Source: Pseudaestuariivita rosea (GTDB lineage Bacteria > Pseudomonadota > Alphaproteobacteria > Rhodobacterales > Rhodobacteraceae). From it: a stretch of DNA of 45,583 nucleotides. Position 1 is the stretch's first letter, and each line of letters starts with the position of its first letter. The stretch lies in the NCBI RefSeq assembly GCF_017592335.1, contig NZ_JACNMP010000026.1, positions 1-45,583 of the forward strand, in the 5' to 3' direction. Below, in pieces: positions 1-8,379 of this stretch. A program made the translations under genes and the position numbers. The notes under the pieces were generated by a model. That model was not told where the DNA came from, ran no database searches, and saw nothing but the letters and a program-made list of their open reading frames with translations.

Positions 1-120
1 CGAGACGCCGCCGAACGCACGATAGAGGCAACATGGCGCAGGATCGGTAAGCTGCTCGACCGCTTCACCCCGCAGGAATGTGCGAATTACCTTGTCAACT
101 CAGGATACGCTTCAACCTGA
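1..120 (+). CDS. IS630-family transposase, C-terminal fragment
   Basis: The reading frame is open from the first base and ends at TGA 118-120, giving the last 39 residues of a transposase. The tail reads FTPQECANYLVNSGYAST, the ending I recognise from IS630-type (DDE, Tc1/mariner-like) transposases of alphaproteobacteria. The rest of the gene lies outside the window. The IS terminal repeat follows directly, and a second IS630 copy in the same orientation begins at the right edge of the window. Confidence 0.85.
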   Translation, partial: RDAAERTIEATWRRIGKLLDRFTPQECANYLVNSGYAST

Positions 121-136
121 TCTCATCTTGCTCTAG
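121..136. mobile_element. Right terminal inverted repeat of the IS630 element
   Basis: On the minus strand this reads CTAGAGCAAGATGAGA. The left end of the IS at 45456 reads CTAGAGCGTGATGAAA, so the two ends match as an imperfect inverted repeat. IS630 elements insert at TA, and the TA at 134-135 is the expected duplicated target. The stop codon of the neighbouring Fic gene (133-135, minus) uses these bases. Confidence 0.7.
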
Positions 137-753
137 CTATCAGGAAGATCTTCTGCCGAAGATAACTGTTGTAAAATCAACCTTTCAAGAAATGCATGTA
201 ACTTCGATAGATCAAGCTCGCCGGTTTTAACCGAGTTATCAGTTTCTCTCATTATATTTACATATTCATCCCTGTTTTCTCGTATTAATTCGGGAAGAAT
301 AGGAGCACCTGGCAACCAACCACCTAGCCTTACACATAAAACAAATAAACATGCAGCTCGTGCTGTGCGCCCGTTACCGTTTATGAAGGGATGAATGTAA
401 TTTAGCCGCCATAATACATATGCCGCTAAAACTATTGGATCATGATCCATCCAATGGCGATTTACCTGATTTACAAAGTCATCCATTAATCCTGGGACTT
501 GAAATTCAGGTGGTGGTTCGTAATCGCCAACATAAACCTTACATGGGCGATATTCACCTGCGCTCGTGTGCAAACAGGCAATTGCGTGGAAATTTAAAGC
601 CTTCAATATAGTTTGAGATAAAAATGGTCTTTTCACCTCTAAAGCAGCTTCAACAGCAGACCGTAAAAAATCATATTGGCGAGAACCATTTTCAATTTCA
701 AATTTTTGATAAGCTTTATGGTTCTCACCACCTGTAAGATCAATCAGTATCAA
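133..753 (-). CDS. Fic-domain protein (probable AMP-transferase toxin)
   Basis: A 206-residue Fic-fold protein. The catalytic loop is visible at residues 121-132 as HPFINGNGRTAR, with the invariant His121 and the GNGRxxR phosphate-binding part. The usual acidic residue of HxFx(D/E)GNGR is Asn125 here, which could alter metal binding, nucleotide choice or activity. Fic enzymes transfer AMP or related groups to target-protein hydroxyls. The first usable start is TTG at 753, two codons after the in-frame stop of the upstream small gene; a GAGGG stretch precedes it. The stop codon coincides with the border of an IS630 element, so the original C terminus may have been slightly different. With its small upstream partner it resembles a Fic toxin-antitoxin operon. 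Confidence 0.85.
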   Translation of the reverse strand: MILIDLTGGENHKAYQKFEIENGSRQYDFLRSAVEAALEVKRPFLSQTILKALNFHAIACLHTSAGEYRPCKVYVGDYEPPPEFQVPGLMDDFVNQVNRHWMDHDPIVLAAYVLWRLNYIHPFINGNGRTARAACLFVLCVRLGGWLPGAPILPELIRENRDEYVNIMRETDNSVKTGELDLSKLHAFLERLILQQLSSAEDLPDS

Positions 754-756
754 ATT

Positions 757-939
757 TTAGTGGCCCTCAAAATGCTGCAGGACTTTCTCAACTTGATCTT
801 TTGTTATTGAACTTTCATCGTCTACAGAGCTTAGAACAAAAGATATTCGTTGTTCACGTATTTCTTGCTCCGTGAGACTCTTTTTTGCAGCTGCTGAAAT
901 CTTTTTCAGCACCTCATCAGAAGTTGTAAGCGATGTCAT
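757..939 (-). CDS. Small antitoxin-like protein of the Fic operon
   Basis: A 60-residue mostly helical, charged protein directly upstream of the Fic gene and in the same frame; its TAA is followed by one codon and then the Fic TTG start. ATG at 939 is preceded by GAGGCAAC, a good ribosome-binding site. Class I Fic toxins are inhibited by small partners of the VbhA/FicA type carrying an (S/T)xxxE(G/N) helix. This protein contains SVDDES, which fits SxxxE but has Ser at the last position, so the inhibitory motif assignment is tentative. The antitoxin role rests mainly on size and operon position. Confidence 0.6.
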   Translation of the reverse strand: MTSLTTSDEVLKKISAAAKKSLTEQEIREQRISFVLSSVDDESSITKDQVEKVLQHFEGH

Positions 940-1411
940 GTTGCCTCACATTCAGTGCAACTTTTCCAAAGTCACACATTCCAGAACTTCGAGTTCATAT
1001 TACAGATACTAGTTAAACAAGCGTTTAAAGCAACTATCAATGTACAAATGTTACTTTGGGTTATCCTGAATCTATTATGTGACATTACGAATTACAAAAA
1101 AAATTTCACCGTTGTAATGAATAACCGGCCAATAATCATACTTTAGCATTTACGTAAAATAAGTGACACGAAACATGTAAAATACCCCTTGTAAAATAGT
1201 GCCTTTTGAGTGGAGGCAATAGCAGGTTCCGCCACTTCTAGCGCCTAGAACGTTCGTAGCTGTAACATTAGTCAAACATATATATGCCAGTGCTCAGACA
1301 TATTACGCATCAAGGTAATCACAGAGAGTGTGTTCTTCTTTGATGCATGCCGAAAACCTATCCTAATGTGCCTGCCAGGCACGATATCAGGATATTCTAC
1401 ATGAAAGAAAA
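940..1411. other. Intergenic region between Fic operon and tRNA-Thr
   Basis: AT-rich DNA with no convincing gene on either strand. The Fic operon promoter should lie in its left part. A perfect 7-bp inverted repeat GTGCCTG-C-CAGGCAC at 1368-1382 lies 30 bp beyond the 3' end of tRNA-Thr and could help end its transcript, but it lacks a following T-run. Confidence 0.4.
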
Positions 1412-1692
1412 TGGTGCCGCAGGGGAGGATTGAACTCCCGACCTCACCCTTCTCCCGCCGTGGGCTTTCGCCCTGATTGGCAGGCCGGACTATCCCTTGA
1501 CCGTGGCGCGATGCGCTTTAGGTCCCGCCCGTCTAGTCTCTACACCTTCCCGGAAAACCGGGCTTGGCTCGGGATTGGCATGGGTTCGAAAACCGTTAGC
1601 TTTCCCCGAATTTGAGCGGTGATCACCCCAAAATTTCTGATGGGGGAGGCAAATTTCACCAAGGGTGCGCTCTACCACTGAGCTACTGCGGC
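1412..1692 (-). tRNA. tRNA-Thr(GGU), interrupted by a group I intron
   Basis: Exon 1 is 1658-1692 (35 nt, acceptor strand GCCGCAG, D arm, first half of the anticodon arm ending TTGGT). Exon 2 is 1412-1451 (40 nt, AAGGGTG, variable loop, T arm GGGAGTTCAATCCTCCC, acceptor CTGCGGC, encoded ACCA). Joined, they give a 75-nt cloverleaf with anticodon stem CACCC/GGGTG, loop TTGGTAA and anticodon GGU, so threonine. The break falls between standard positions 36 and 37, directly after the anticodon. The gene can work only if the intron is removed. Confidence 0.93.
1452..1657 (-). ncRNA. Group I self-splicing intron in tRNA-Thr(GGU)
   Basis: A 206-nt ORF-less insert with the hallmarks of small IC3-type tRNA group I introns. 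The 5' exon ends in U and the intron ends in G. P1 can form between exon GGU and intron GCC (U-G wobble at the splice site). P4 is TTCGGG (1605-1610) with CCCGAG (1568-1573). P7 is GACTA (1534-1538, inside GTGTAGAGACTAGACGGG) with TAGTC (1488-1492, inside GGGATAGTCC). The elements GCCAATCCCGAGCCAAGC and GTGTAGAGACTAGACGGG closely resemble the corresponding core of the cyanobacterial tRNA-Leu intron. It should self-splice with guanosine as cofactor. Confidence 0.92.
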
Positions 1693-1762
1693 TACGCCCG
1701 ACCGCCTTTACAAGCCCCGATGACCTGCTGCAAGCAAAAACAGCATGGCGCGCCTATCCAGC

Positions 1763-1905
1763 GCCCATCGACGCCGGGTCAAACGTATTGCGTCAGGTTT
1801 TCATAGCCATCTTCGGTAATCAGCACCTGATCTTCCAGGGTATTGGAAAAATCGTTGATCATCTTTTCTGACTGATATCTTTCATGACGTCTTCTTGTGA
1901 TTTCA
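1763..1905 (-). pseudogene. Probable C-terminal remnant of an M24-family metallopeptidase
   Basis: On the minus strand about 45 codons are open after a stop near 1908 and end at TGA 1763-1765. The last part reads EDQVLITEDGYENLTQYV, which resembles the C-terminal end of M24 peptidase-fold proteins (aminopeptidase P, creatinase and DddP-like enzymes), where a VxITExGYExLT stretch is common. No upstream remainder of the gene is present; the sequence runs into the intergenic DNA in front of the DUF3445 gene. I read it as debris of a deleted gene; the family assignment is weak. Confidence 0.35.
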
Positions 1906-2065
1906 GATCACCATATACCGTACCGCATCAAGCAGAACGGTGATGGGTCATGGCACCTTGTCTTTCACTTCTGGTATCGGCATGTTGCCTGAAGGAAAGC
2001 GTGTTTCCACTTGGAAAACGCCCTGATTGAATATCGGTTTCAAGGACCTCAGGATTCGACAAGAT

Positions 2066-2803
2066 ATGTCGCAGAGTGATGTTTCCCACTCAATTCCATG
2101 GTTTCAGGCCAGCCAACGCCCATTGCCGGGCGTGCAGCCGCTGGACCTGTCAGATTGGATTGTCGTTGGGGATGATTTTCACGATCAGATGCAGCTAAGG
2201 GATAGGCTGCTGACAAAGCGGCCCGGTGACGTTCACGCGCTGGACAAGACGGGCTTGCTGCCCGCCCAGGAATTGCTGGACACGGTTTTAGGGCATCTCT
2301 GGGCTTTTGATACATACACTATTTCAGCCAAATCGGTAACCCGCCCTGATGGCGTGCTGGTTGGCATAGATCATAGGCAGCCGCTGGTCACACTGGGCCG
2401 TCTGTGTCAGGAAGATTTCTGTATTCTGACCAAATCCGGGCCGCAGCATGTTCTGGTCGGGGCTGTCTTATGCTTTCCGGCCAGTTGGCAGTTGCGTGAA
2501 AAGATCATGCGGCCATTGACCGATATTCATCGACCGGTGCCCAGTTATACAGCCGATATTGCGAAACGGGTGCAGCGGTTGTTCGACGGTGTGCAACCCG
2601 ACCGCCCCCTTTGGCGGGCGAATGCGCTTTGGTATGACGACCCGTCATTATTTCAACCACGCAGCGAAACAGCCCCCCGTCATAGGCCCGGGTCGGCACC
2701 GTATTTAAGAAGTGAGCGTCAGTGCATCCTTCGATTGCCCGAAACGCGTGCAGTCGTCTTTTCGATCCGCACAGCCGTCGTTCATATGGGCGCGCAGGGC
2801 TAG
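2066..2803 (+). CDS. DUF3445/HODM-like protein (heme-dependent oxidative N-demethylase family)
   Basis: A 245-residue protein from ATG 2066; an in-frame TTG at 2027 would add 13 residues, but the shorter form fits the family better. It opens with IPWFQASQRPLPGVQPLD and carries LCQEDFCIL, FPASWQLREK and IHRPVPSYT, landmarks I associate with the DUF3445 family. That family includes the heme-dependent oxidative N-demethylase that removes a methyl group from dimethylamine. Whether this member binds heme or acts on methylamines is unknown. It stands alone, converging with the small membrane protein gene at 2807, three bases away. Confidence 0.75.
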   Translation: MSQSDVSHSIPWFQASQRPLPGVQPLDLSDWIVVGDDFHDQMQLRDRLLTKRPGDVHALDKTGLLPAQELLDTVLGHLWAFDTYTISAKSVTRPDGVLVGIDHRQPLVTLGRLCQEDFCILTKSGPQHVLVGAVLCFPASWQLREKIMRPLTDIHRPVPSYTADIAKRVQRLFDGVQPDRPLWRANALWYDDPSLFQPRSETAPRHRPGSAPYLRSERQCILRLPETRAVVFSIRTAVVHMGAQG

Positions 2804-2806
2804 CTG

Positions 2807-3112
2807 TCAAAGCTGACTTGTTTCTATCGTGGCAGGTGCTGAGAATGTCGTCATCAGATCACTGTTTGCCGACGATTGCTGAACGACATAGATCGATATT
2901 GCGAAAATCGTCACACATGCCGCAGCCAGAAAAAGCTTTCTGCGAATAGGCTGTGCAGGTTTGTGATTTTCTTCTGCTTTCGGTTTGGCAGAGCCATCAG
3001 GCTTTGCAACCTCAGATGTTAGAACTTCTTGCCGCTTGGTGCACTCCGACAGAAACTCTGATACACGAACGGACTTGTCATTGGGCATGGCCCCGGACTC
3101 ATTAACCAACAT
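2807..3112 (-). CDS. Small single-pass membrane protein, unknown function
   Basis: A 101-residue protein from ATG 3112, with GGGGAAA as ribosome-binding site 7-8 bases upstream. The N-terminal 56 residues are charged and hydrophilic (likely cytoplasmic), residues 57-78 form one hydrophobic segment (KLFLAAACVTIFAISIYVV), and a short Ser/Thr-rich tail follows. The organisation resembles small Roseobacter proteins of unknown role; I do not recognise the family. It lies 139 bp downstream of glnA on the same strand but beyond a strong hairpin, so it is probably a separate transcript. Confidence 0.6.
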   Translation of the reverse strand: MLVNESGAMPNDKSVRVSEFLSECTKRQEVLTSEVAKPDGSAKPKAEENHKPAQPIRRKLFLAAACVTIFAISIYVVQQSSANSDLMTTFSAPATIETSQL

Positions 3113-3184
3113 ACTATTTCCCCGAATCTAGCAGACACCACACTTATAACACGAATTTAGGCAAAATCTGGGCTGCCCAAACGT

Positions 3185-3207
3185 AAAGGGCGCCCTTGGC
3201 GCCCTTT
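3185..3207 (-). terminator. Hairpin terminator downstream of glnA
   Basis: Perfect 10-bp inverted repeat AAAGGGCGCC / GGCGCCCTTT with a 3-nt loop, about 45 bp past the glnA stop. The GC-rich stem ends in three T residues but has no long U-tract, so termination may be partial or bidirectional. Confidence 0.65.
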
Positions 3208-3251
3208 CGCTTTGCAGTGGGGGAAATCCACCGACGATGTTTCAAACCGCC

Positions 3252-4658
3252 TTAGCAGCTGTAATATAGTTTGAACTCCATGGGGTGGGGCGTGTGCTCA
3301 TAGGCGTAAACCTCTTCCCACTTCAGCTCCATATAACCTTCCAGTTGATCCTTGGTGAACACGTCACCGGCCAGCAGGAAGTCGTGGTCCGCCTCAAGCG
3401 CTTCCAGGGCTTCGCGCAGCGATGCGCAAACCGTTGGAATACCGGCCAGTTCTTCCGGTGGCAGATCATACAGGTCTTTGTCTGACGATGGGCCTGGGTC
3501 GATCTTGTTCTTGATCCCGTCCAGACCCGCCATCAGAAGTGCGGCAAAGCACAGATAGGGGTTTGCTGATGGGTCGGGGAAGCGGGCCTCGACACGTTTC
3601 GCTTTGGGCGATTCAGCCCACGGAATACGCACACACCCCGACCGGTTCCGGGCTGAATAGGCGCGCAGAACAGGGGCTTCAAACCCTGGGATCAGACGCT
3701 TGTAGCTGTTGGTCGACGGGTTGGTAAAGGCATTCAGCGTTTTCGCGTGCTTCAGAATGCCGCCGATGAAATACAGAGCCTCTTGGCTGAGATCGGCGTA
3801 TTTGTCGCCCGCGAACAAAGGCTTTCCGTCTTTCCAGATCGACATGTTCACGTGCATGCCGGTGCCGTTGTCGCCCGCGATCGGCTTCGGCATGAAGGTC
3901 GCCGACTTGCCATAGGCCTGCGCCACATTGTGGATCACGTATTTGTATTTCTGCAGCTCATCGGCCTGAGTGGTCAGGCTGTCGAAGATCAGACCCAGTT
4001 CGTGCTGACAACTGGCAACCTCGTGGTGGTGTTTGTCGACCTTCATGCCCATGCGCTTCATCGTCGACAGCATTTCAGACCGGATGTCCTGACCGTCATC
4101 GATCGGGTTCACGGGGAAATACCCGCCCTTGACGCCGGGGCGATGACCCATGTTGCCCATTTCATATTCGGTGTCGCTGTTCCAGGCCGCGTCCAGCGCA
4201 TCAACCTCGTATGACACTTTGTTCATCTCAACCGAAAAACGCACGTCGTCAAACAGGAAGAATTCAGCCTCGGGCCCGAAATAGGCCGTGTCACCGATGC
4301 CGGACGACTTTAGATAAGCCTCGGCCTTTTCAGCGGTGCTGCGCGGGTCACGTTCGTAGGCTTCGCCCGTGTCGGGTTCCAGAACCGAACAGTGAATACA
4401 AACCGTCTTTTCCGCATAAAACGGATCAAGATAGGCGCTGTCGGTATCGGGCATCAGTTTCATGTCGGACTGGTCAATCGACTTCCAGCCGGCGATGGAC
4501 GATCCATCAAACATAAAGCCGCTGTCCAGAAAATCTTCATCGACCTGATCGGCCATGACCGTCACGTGCTGCAGCTTGCCGCGTGGGTCTGTGAACCGGA
4601 TATCGACATATTCGACATCCTCGTCTTTTAGCATCTTAAGAACGTCAGCTTTGCTCAT
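3252..4658 (-). CDS. glnA: Type I glutamine synthetase
   Basis: A 468-residue GlnA, the usual length of the bacterial GSI-beta enzyme, which makes glutamine from glutamate, ammonia and ATP in the cytoplasm as a dodecamer. Visible landmarks are the N-terminal [11 protein letters not shown], the catalytic-domain [11 protein letters not shown], the GTGMHVNMS metal and ATP region, the [17 protein letters not shown] loop and the adenylylation site [10 protein letters not shown] with Tyr397. The site implies control by adenylylation (GlnE) in response to PII. It is encoded 57 bp downstream of glnB on the same strand, the standard alphaproteobacterial glnBA operon. ATG 4658 is preceded by AGGGAAG. 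Confidence 0.98.
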   Translation of the reverse strand: MSKADVLKMLKDEDVEYVDIRFTDPRGKLQHVTVMADQVDEDFLDSGFMFDGSSIAGWKSIDQSDMKLMPDTDSAYLDPFYAEKTVCIHCSVLEPDTGEAYERDPRSTAEKAEAYLKSSGIGDTAYFGPEAEFFLFDDVRFSVEMNKVSYEVDALDAAWNSDTEYEMGNMGHRPGVKGGYFPVNPIDDGQDIRSEMLSTMKRMGMKVDKHHHEVASCQHELGLIFDSLTTQADELQKYKYVIHNVAQAYGKSATFMPKPIAGDNGTGMHVNMSIWKDGKPLFAGDKYADLSQEALYFIGGILKHAKTLNAFTNPSTNSYKRLIPGFEAPVLRAYSARNRSGCVRIPWAESPKAKRVEARFPDPSANPYLCFAALLMAGLDGIKNKIDPGPSSDKDLYDLPPEELAGIPTVCASLREALEALEADHDFLLAGDVFTKDQLEGYMELKWEEVYAYEHTPHPMEFKLYYSC

Positions 4659-4715
4659 TGTGACAGTCTTCCCTCTTGTTGGATATTGCAGAGTGTTGGT
4701 TCTATTCGGAATAAA

Positions 4716-5135
<420 letters not shown>

Positions 5136-5232
5136 TCAATCGGTCTGGCAATGGGGAAAGAGTATCGGTCGCCTAATAAATATGCAATGTGCTGATGATT
5201 TGCGCTGAAATGAATCAAGGATACGTCAAAAA

Positions 5233-6864
5233 ATGACTGAATTGCTGACATCTGCCCAAATGCGCGCCATTGAGCAGGCCGCGATCGACAGTGGTCAGGT
5301 CACCGGCCTTGAACTGATGGAGCGCGCAGGCCGCGGTGTTTTCGACGCCATTTTCGAAGAATGGCCCCAACTGGCCAAGACATCCCACCGCGCCGTTGTT
5401 CTGTGCGGCCCGGGCAACAACGGCGGCGACGGATTTGTCGTGGCGCGATTGTTGAAGGAATGGGGGTGGGAGGTTGAGGTTTTCCTCTACGGCGACCCCG
5501 AAAAACTGCCGCCCGATGCGAAGGTGAATTATGACCGGTGGCGCGAGTTGGGTCAGGTCGCGGCGCTGACGAAAGACGCGTTTGCAGCGGCTGTTGAACG
5601 TGCTTTGGACAAGACAGACTATCAGCGGGACTCTATGGATGATAACCGTGGGCCAACGACCGTTTATATAGACGCGATCTTGGGAACGGGGCTGACACGC
5701 GGTTTTGATGACGAACTTCTGGCCATCCGAAGTGTTTGGGATAGTGATTGCTACGAATTTGGCGTTGCGATTGATATGCCGTCCGGGCTTAGCGCAGATA
5801 CTGGTGCAGTCGTCGGTCTTGACTGGTTTTTCAGCAAGCTTGTTGTGACATTCCATCGCGCAAAAGTTGGCCATTATCTGGATTCATTCAACTACGACAT
5901 AAAAACTCTGAAAGTTGTTGATCTGGAATTTTGGAATATCGATTTTGATGAACCTACCTCTGACACTCATGAAAAAGTTAACTTATTCGACGAATGGGAT
6001 TTAGAGTTCGATGTACGTGGTTTCTTTGAAGACGGCCTTCAGAAATCTCAGCGTACTCACAAATACGGCCACGGGCACGCCCTGGTCCTGTCGGGCCCAT
6101 CCGGCCAAACCGGCGCGGCGCGGTTGGCGGCGCGGGGGGCGCTGCGGATCGGTGCTGGGTTGGTGACTGTTGGTTGTCCACCAGATGCTTTGGTCGAAAA
6201 CGCCGCACACCTGACGGCCATCATGCTGAAGCCCGTGGCCGACGACATGGCGCTGACCAAAATCCTGAAAGACGACCGCCTGAACGCCCTTTGCATCGGT
6301 CCGGGTCTTGGGATCATTGACAAAACCCGGCAGCTTGTTGCGACAGTTTTGAAAAGCGGTCGCGCAACCGTGCTGGACGCCGATGCCCTGACCATCCTGT
6401 CGCAAAACCCTGACCTTTTCGACCAGCTTCATAAAAACTGCGTTCTGACACCCCACGCCGGTGAATTCGCCCGCCTTTTCCCCGACATCGCCGAAAAGCT
6501 CAACACGCCCGCAACCACCGGCCCCGCCTATTCCAAGGTAGACGCCACCCGCGACGCGGCCAAACGCGCGGGCTGCACGGTTTTGTTCAAAGGCCCCGAC
6601 ACCGTGATCGCTGACCGCGATAGCTACGCCTCGATCAATTCGGCCCAATATGATCGTGCCGCCCCATGGCTGGCCACAGCCGGGTCGGGCGATGTGCTGG
6701 CGGGCTTTATCACCGGCCTGATCGCGCGGGGATTTCAGCCAAGGCTGGCCGCTGAAACCGCCGCCTGGCTGCACGTCGAATGCGCCCTCCACTTCGGTCC
6801 CGGCCTGATCGCCGAAGACATCCCCGAACAGTTACCCGGCGTTTTTCGCAAGTTAGGACTGTAA
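5233..6864 (+). CDS. nnr: Bifunctional NAD(P)H-hydrate epimerase / ADP-dependent NAD(P)H-hydrate dehydratase
   Basis: A 543-residue two-domain metabolite-repair enzyme. The N-terminal YjeF-N half carries the Rossmann-like GPGNNGGDGFVVAR at residues 59-72 and VAIDMPSGLSADTGAV. It epimerises damaged NAD(P)H hydrates. The C-terminal ribokinase-like half (about 275-543) carries HALVLSGPSGQTGAARLAA, IGPGLG, LDADALT, LTPHAGEFARLF and the catalytic ATAGSGDVLAG, and dehydrates the S-form using ADP. Odd feature: bases from about 5600 to 6050 are visibly more AT-rich than both flanks, as if the linker region had been replaced by recombination. It is followed at once by a hairpin terminator. Confidence 0.95.
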   Translation: MTELLTSAQMRAIEQAAIDSGQVTGLELMERAGRGVFDAIFEEWPQLAKTSHRAVVLCGPGNNGGDGFVVARLLKEWGWEVEVFLYGDPEKLPPDAKVNYDRWRELGQVAALTKDAFAAAVERALDKTDYQRDSMDDNRGPTTVYIDAILGTGLTRGFDDELLAIRSVWDSDCYEFGVAIDMPSGLSADTGAVVGLDWFFSKLVVTFHRAKVGHYLDSFNYDIKTLKVVDLEFWNIDFDEPTSDTHEKVNLFDEWDLEFDVRGFFEDGLQKSQRTHKYGHGHALVLSGPSGQTGAARLAARGALRIGAGLVTVGCPPDALVENAAHLTAIMLKPVADDMALTKILKDDRLNALCIGPGLGIIDKTRQLVATVLKSGRATVLDADALTILSQNPDLFDQLHKNCVLTPHAGEFARLFPDIAEKLNTPATTGPAYSKVDATRDAAKRAGCTVLFKGPDTVIADRDSYASINSAQYDRAAPWLATAGSGDVLAGFITGLIARGFQPRLAAETAAWLHVECALHFGPGLIAEDIPEQLPGVFRKLGL

Positions 6865-6887
6865 ATCGCGCAAATTTACGCGATTTT
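6863..6887 (+). terminator. Rho-independent terminator of nnr
   Basis: Inverted repeat AAATCGCG / CGCGATTT with an 8-nt loop, ending in TTTT, beginning within the nnr stop codon. Confidence 0.65.
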
Positions 6888-6981
6888 CCTCTCGCATCCG
6901 GCAAAAACCTTTGCTAGAGAACGCCGGAAATCGGGGCGGCCCTGCGCTTCGCGCTAGAATCGGGGCCGCTTTGTTGGTTTT

Positions 6982-7066
6982 GCGGGTGTGGCGAAATTGG
7001 TAGACGCACCAGATTTAGGTTCTGGCGCCGCAAGGCGTGGGGGTTCAAGTCCCTCCACCCGCACCA
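6982..7066 (+). tRNA. tRNA-Leu(UAG)
   Basis: An 85-nt class II tRNA starting GCGGGTGTGGCGAAATTGG, with anticodon arm CCAGA-TTTAGGT-TCTGG (anticodon UAG), a long variable arm GGCGCCGCAAGGCGT, T arm GGGGGTTCAAGTCCCTCC and encoded CCA. Its 3' end faces the integrase gene at 7151-8182, so the T arm and acceptor are the likely attachment site. Confidence 0.97.
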
Positions 7067-7127
7067 AATTGATTTTATTGTGTTTTCTTCCATTTCTATC
7101 AACTCGCTGACATGGCTGGTCTAAAAG

Positions 7128-7151
7128 GTTTCGCACTTAGTTTCGCACTTT
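7128..7151. repeat. Tandem 12-bp direct repeat beside the integrase stop codon
   Basis: Two adjacent copies, GTTTCGCACTTA and GTTTCGCACTTT, lie between tRNA-Leu and the integrase stop codon and touch the latter. Paired short repeats here could be arm-type binding sites of the recombinase. Inferred from position only. Confidence 0.45.
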
Positions 7152-8182
7152 CACGTTCTGGTCTTGTTCTGTTCCTCTTCATCGCGCCGCTGTTGCGCCC
7201 GCTTTGATGCTGCTTTTTGATCGCGTTTGGCGCGGTACTTGCGCACCATTTCCATCGTCTTGTGACCTGTTACAGCTTGGATTTCTGCATCACTGCACCC
7301 GGCGTCAGCCAACTGCACCGCTGCTGTGTAGCGCCATCCGTGGGTTACAAGTCGGTTTTCACCGTGCATAATGCCCAGGGCTTTGCGGACGGATTCCACA
7401 GCCTTTTGAGCCGCCCTTTTACCAATGGGCTGGGTCAGGTTCTTCGCCATAATATGGCGACCTTGGCGGGGCAGCTTGGCAAGATAGGCCTTCAGACGAC
7501 CAGGGCAGTACACTGCTACCTTTGTGCCGGTCTTGTCCTGTACAACGTTTATGTATTCGCCATCGAAGTCGGCCCATTCCATTTTGACGCAATCACCAAT
7601 GCGTTGGCCGGTGCCGATGGCAAGCTCATAGATTGTCCGAGCGTCAGTCTGTTCGTACTGGTCACAGTACCGCTCATAGGCGATTAGCTTGATTTCCGGC
7701 CATGGCTCGTACTCGCCGCCTTCCAGCTTATCAATATCAACAACTGGATTGCGCTCAATCCACTCAAGATCGACAGCCAGTTTACAAAGGATCGACAAAA
7801 CTGCGATGCGCTCGTTCGCCTTAGACCAGTTATCTTGCAAGGCGGTTTGAACGTTCAATGCATCCTTACGCCGAAAGCGGGTTACATCTTTGTGGCCGTT
7901 CTTTTCGCGGATAGCCTCGCAATGCCGTCGATAGTTTGCGCGAGTACCGGCCGCTTTTTTAGTAAAGCGTGGCGACTTATAAAACTCGATAATCAAATCG
8001 CCCCAAGTAGTTTTACATTTTTTTACGCGCTTACCTGACCGAATTGCCCAATACGCTGTCATGAAATCCTCAGAGTCTGGATTATCAGGCAAACGAACAC
8101 GGGTTTTGCCCTTGCGAAAATAAATATATTCGTAACTCTTGACCGTTTTGTATTCGAGATATGGTAGATCAGGTTTTTTCAT
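7151..8182 (-). CDS. Tyrosine recombinase / integrase
   Basis: A 343-residue site-specific recombinase. The catalytic domain shows Arg194 (GTGQRIGD), a Lys in the KTGTK beta-hairpin near 218-221, His281 and Arg284 (HGWR), His307 (TGHK) and the nucleophile Tyr316 (RKYRAK), the full R-K-H-R-H-Y set. A SAM-like core-binding domain precedes it and the C terminus is basic. It is encoded head-on to tRNA-Leu 85 bp away, the usual arrangement for elements integrated in a tRNA 3' end. ATG 8182 overlaps the TGA of the upstream excisionase-like gene by 4 bp, so the two are translationally coupled. Confidence 0.93.
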   Translation of the reverse strand: MKKPDLPYLEYKTVKSYEYIYFRKGKTRVRLPDNPDSEDFMTAYWAIRSGKRVKKCKTTWGDLIIEFYKSPRFTKKAAGTRANYRRHCEAIREKNGHKDVTRFRRKDALNVQTALQDNWSKANERIAVLSILCKLAVDLEWIERNPVVDIDKLEGGEYEPWPEIKLIAYERYCDQYEQTDARTIYELAIGTGQRIGDCVKMEWADFDGEYINVVQDKTGTKVAVYCPGRLKAYLAKLPRQGRHIMAKNLTQPIGKRAAQKAVESVRKALGIMHGENRLVTHGWRYTAAVQLADAGCSDAEIQAVTGHKTMEMVRKYRAKRDQKAASKRAQQRRDEEEQNKTRT

Positions 8183-8379
8183 GTTTCGAATTCCTCATCC
8201 AAAACTTGTCCAGACGCGATTGCTTCTAGGTCTGAAACACGCCAGCGCTTATGTCCCGCAAGATCGATTGGAGGTGGAAGTATTCCCATATCTACTAGCG
8301 CGCGGTACTCAGCAAGCTTCATGTCCAAAAGCTTTGCTGCGCGCCGCTCGTTGGCAAATATGAGACTATGGTTAGCCAT
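8179..8379 (-). CDS. Small excisionase/AlpA-like DNA-binding protein
   Basis: A 66-residue protein from ATG 8379, whose start overlaps the TGA of the upstream gene. It contains ILPPPIDLAGHKRWRVSDLEAI, the winged-helix pattern of MerR-like excisionases and AlpA regulators (a short helix, a P-rich wing, then RWRxxDLE). Located directly upstream of and coupled to the integrase gene, it is the likely directionality factor or regulator of the element. The 5 extra residues available from an earlier start were not used because ATG 8379 couples better. Confidence 0.7.
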   Translation of the reverse strand: MANHSLIFANERRAAKLLDMKLAEYRALVDMGILPPPIDLAGHKRWRVSDLEAIASGQVLDEEFET

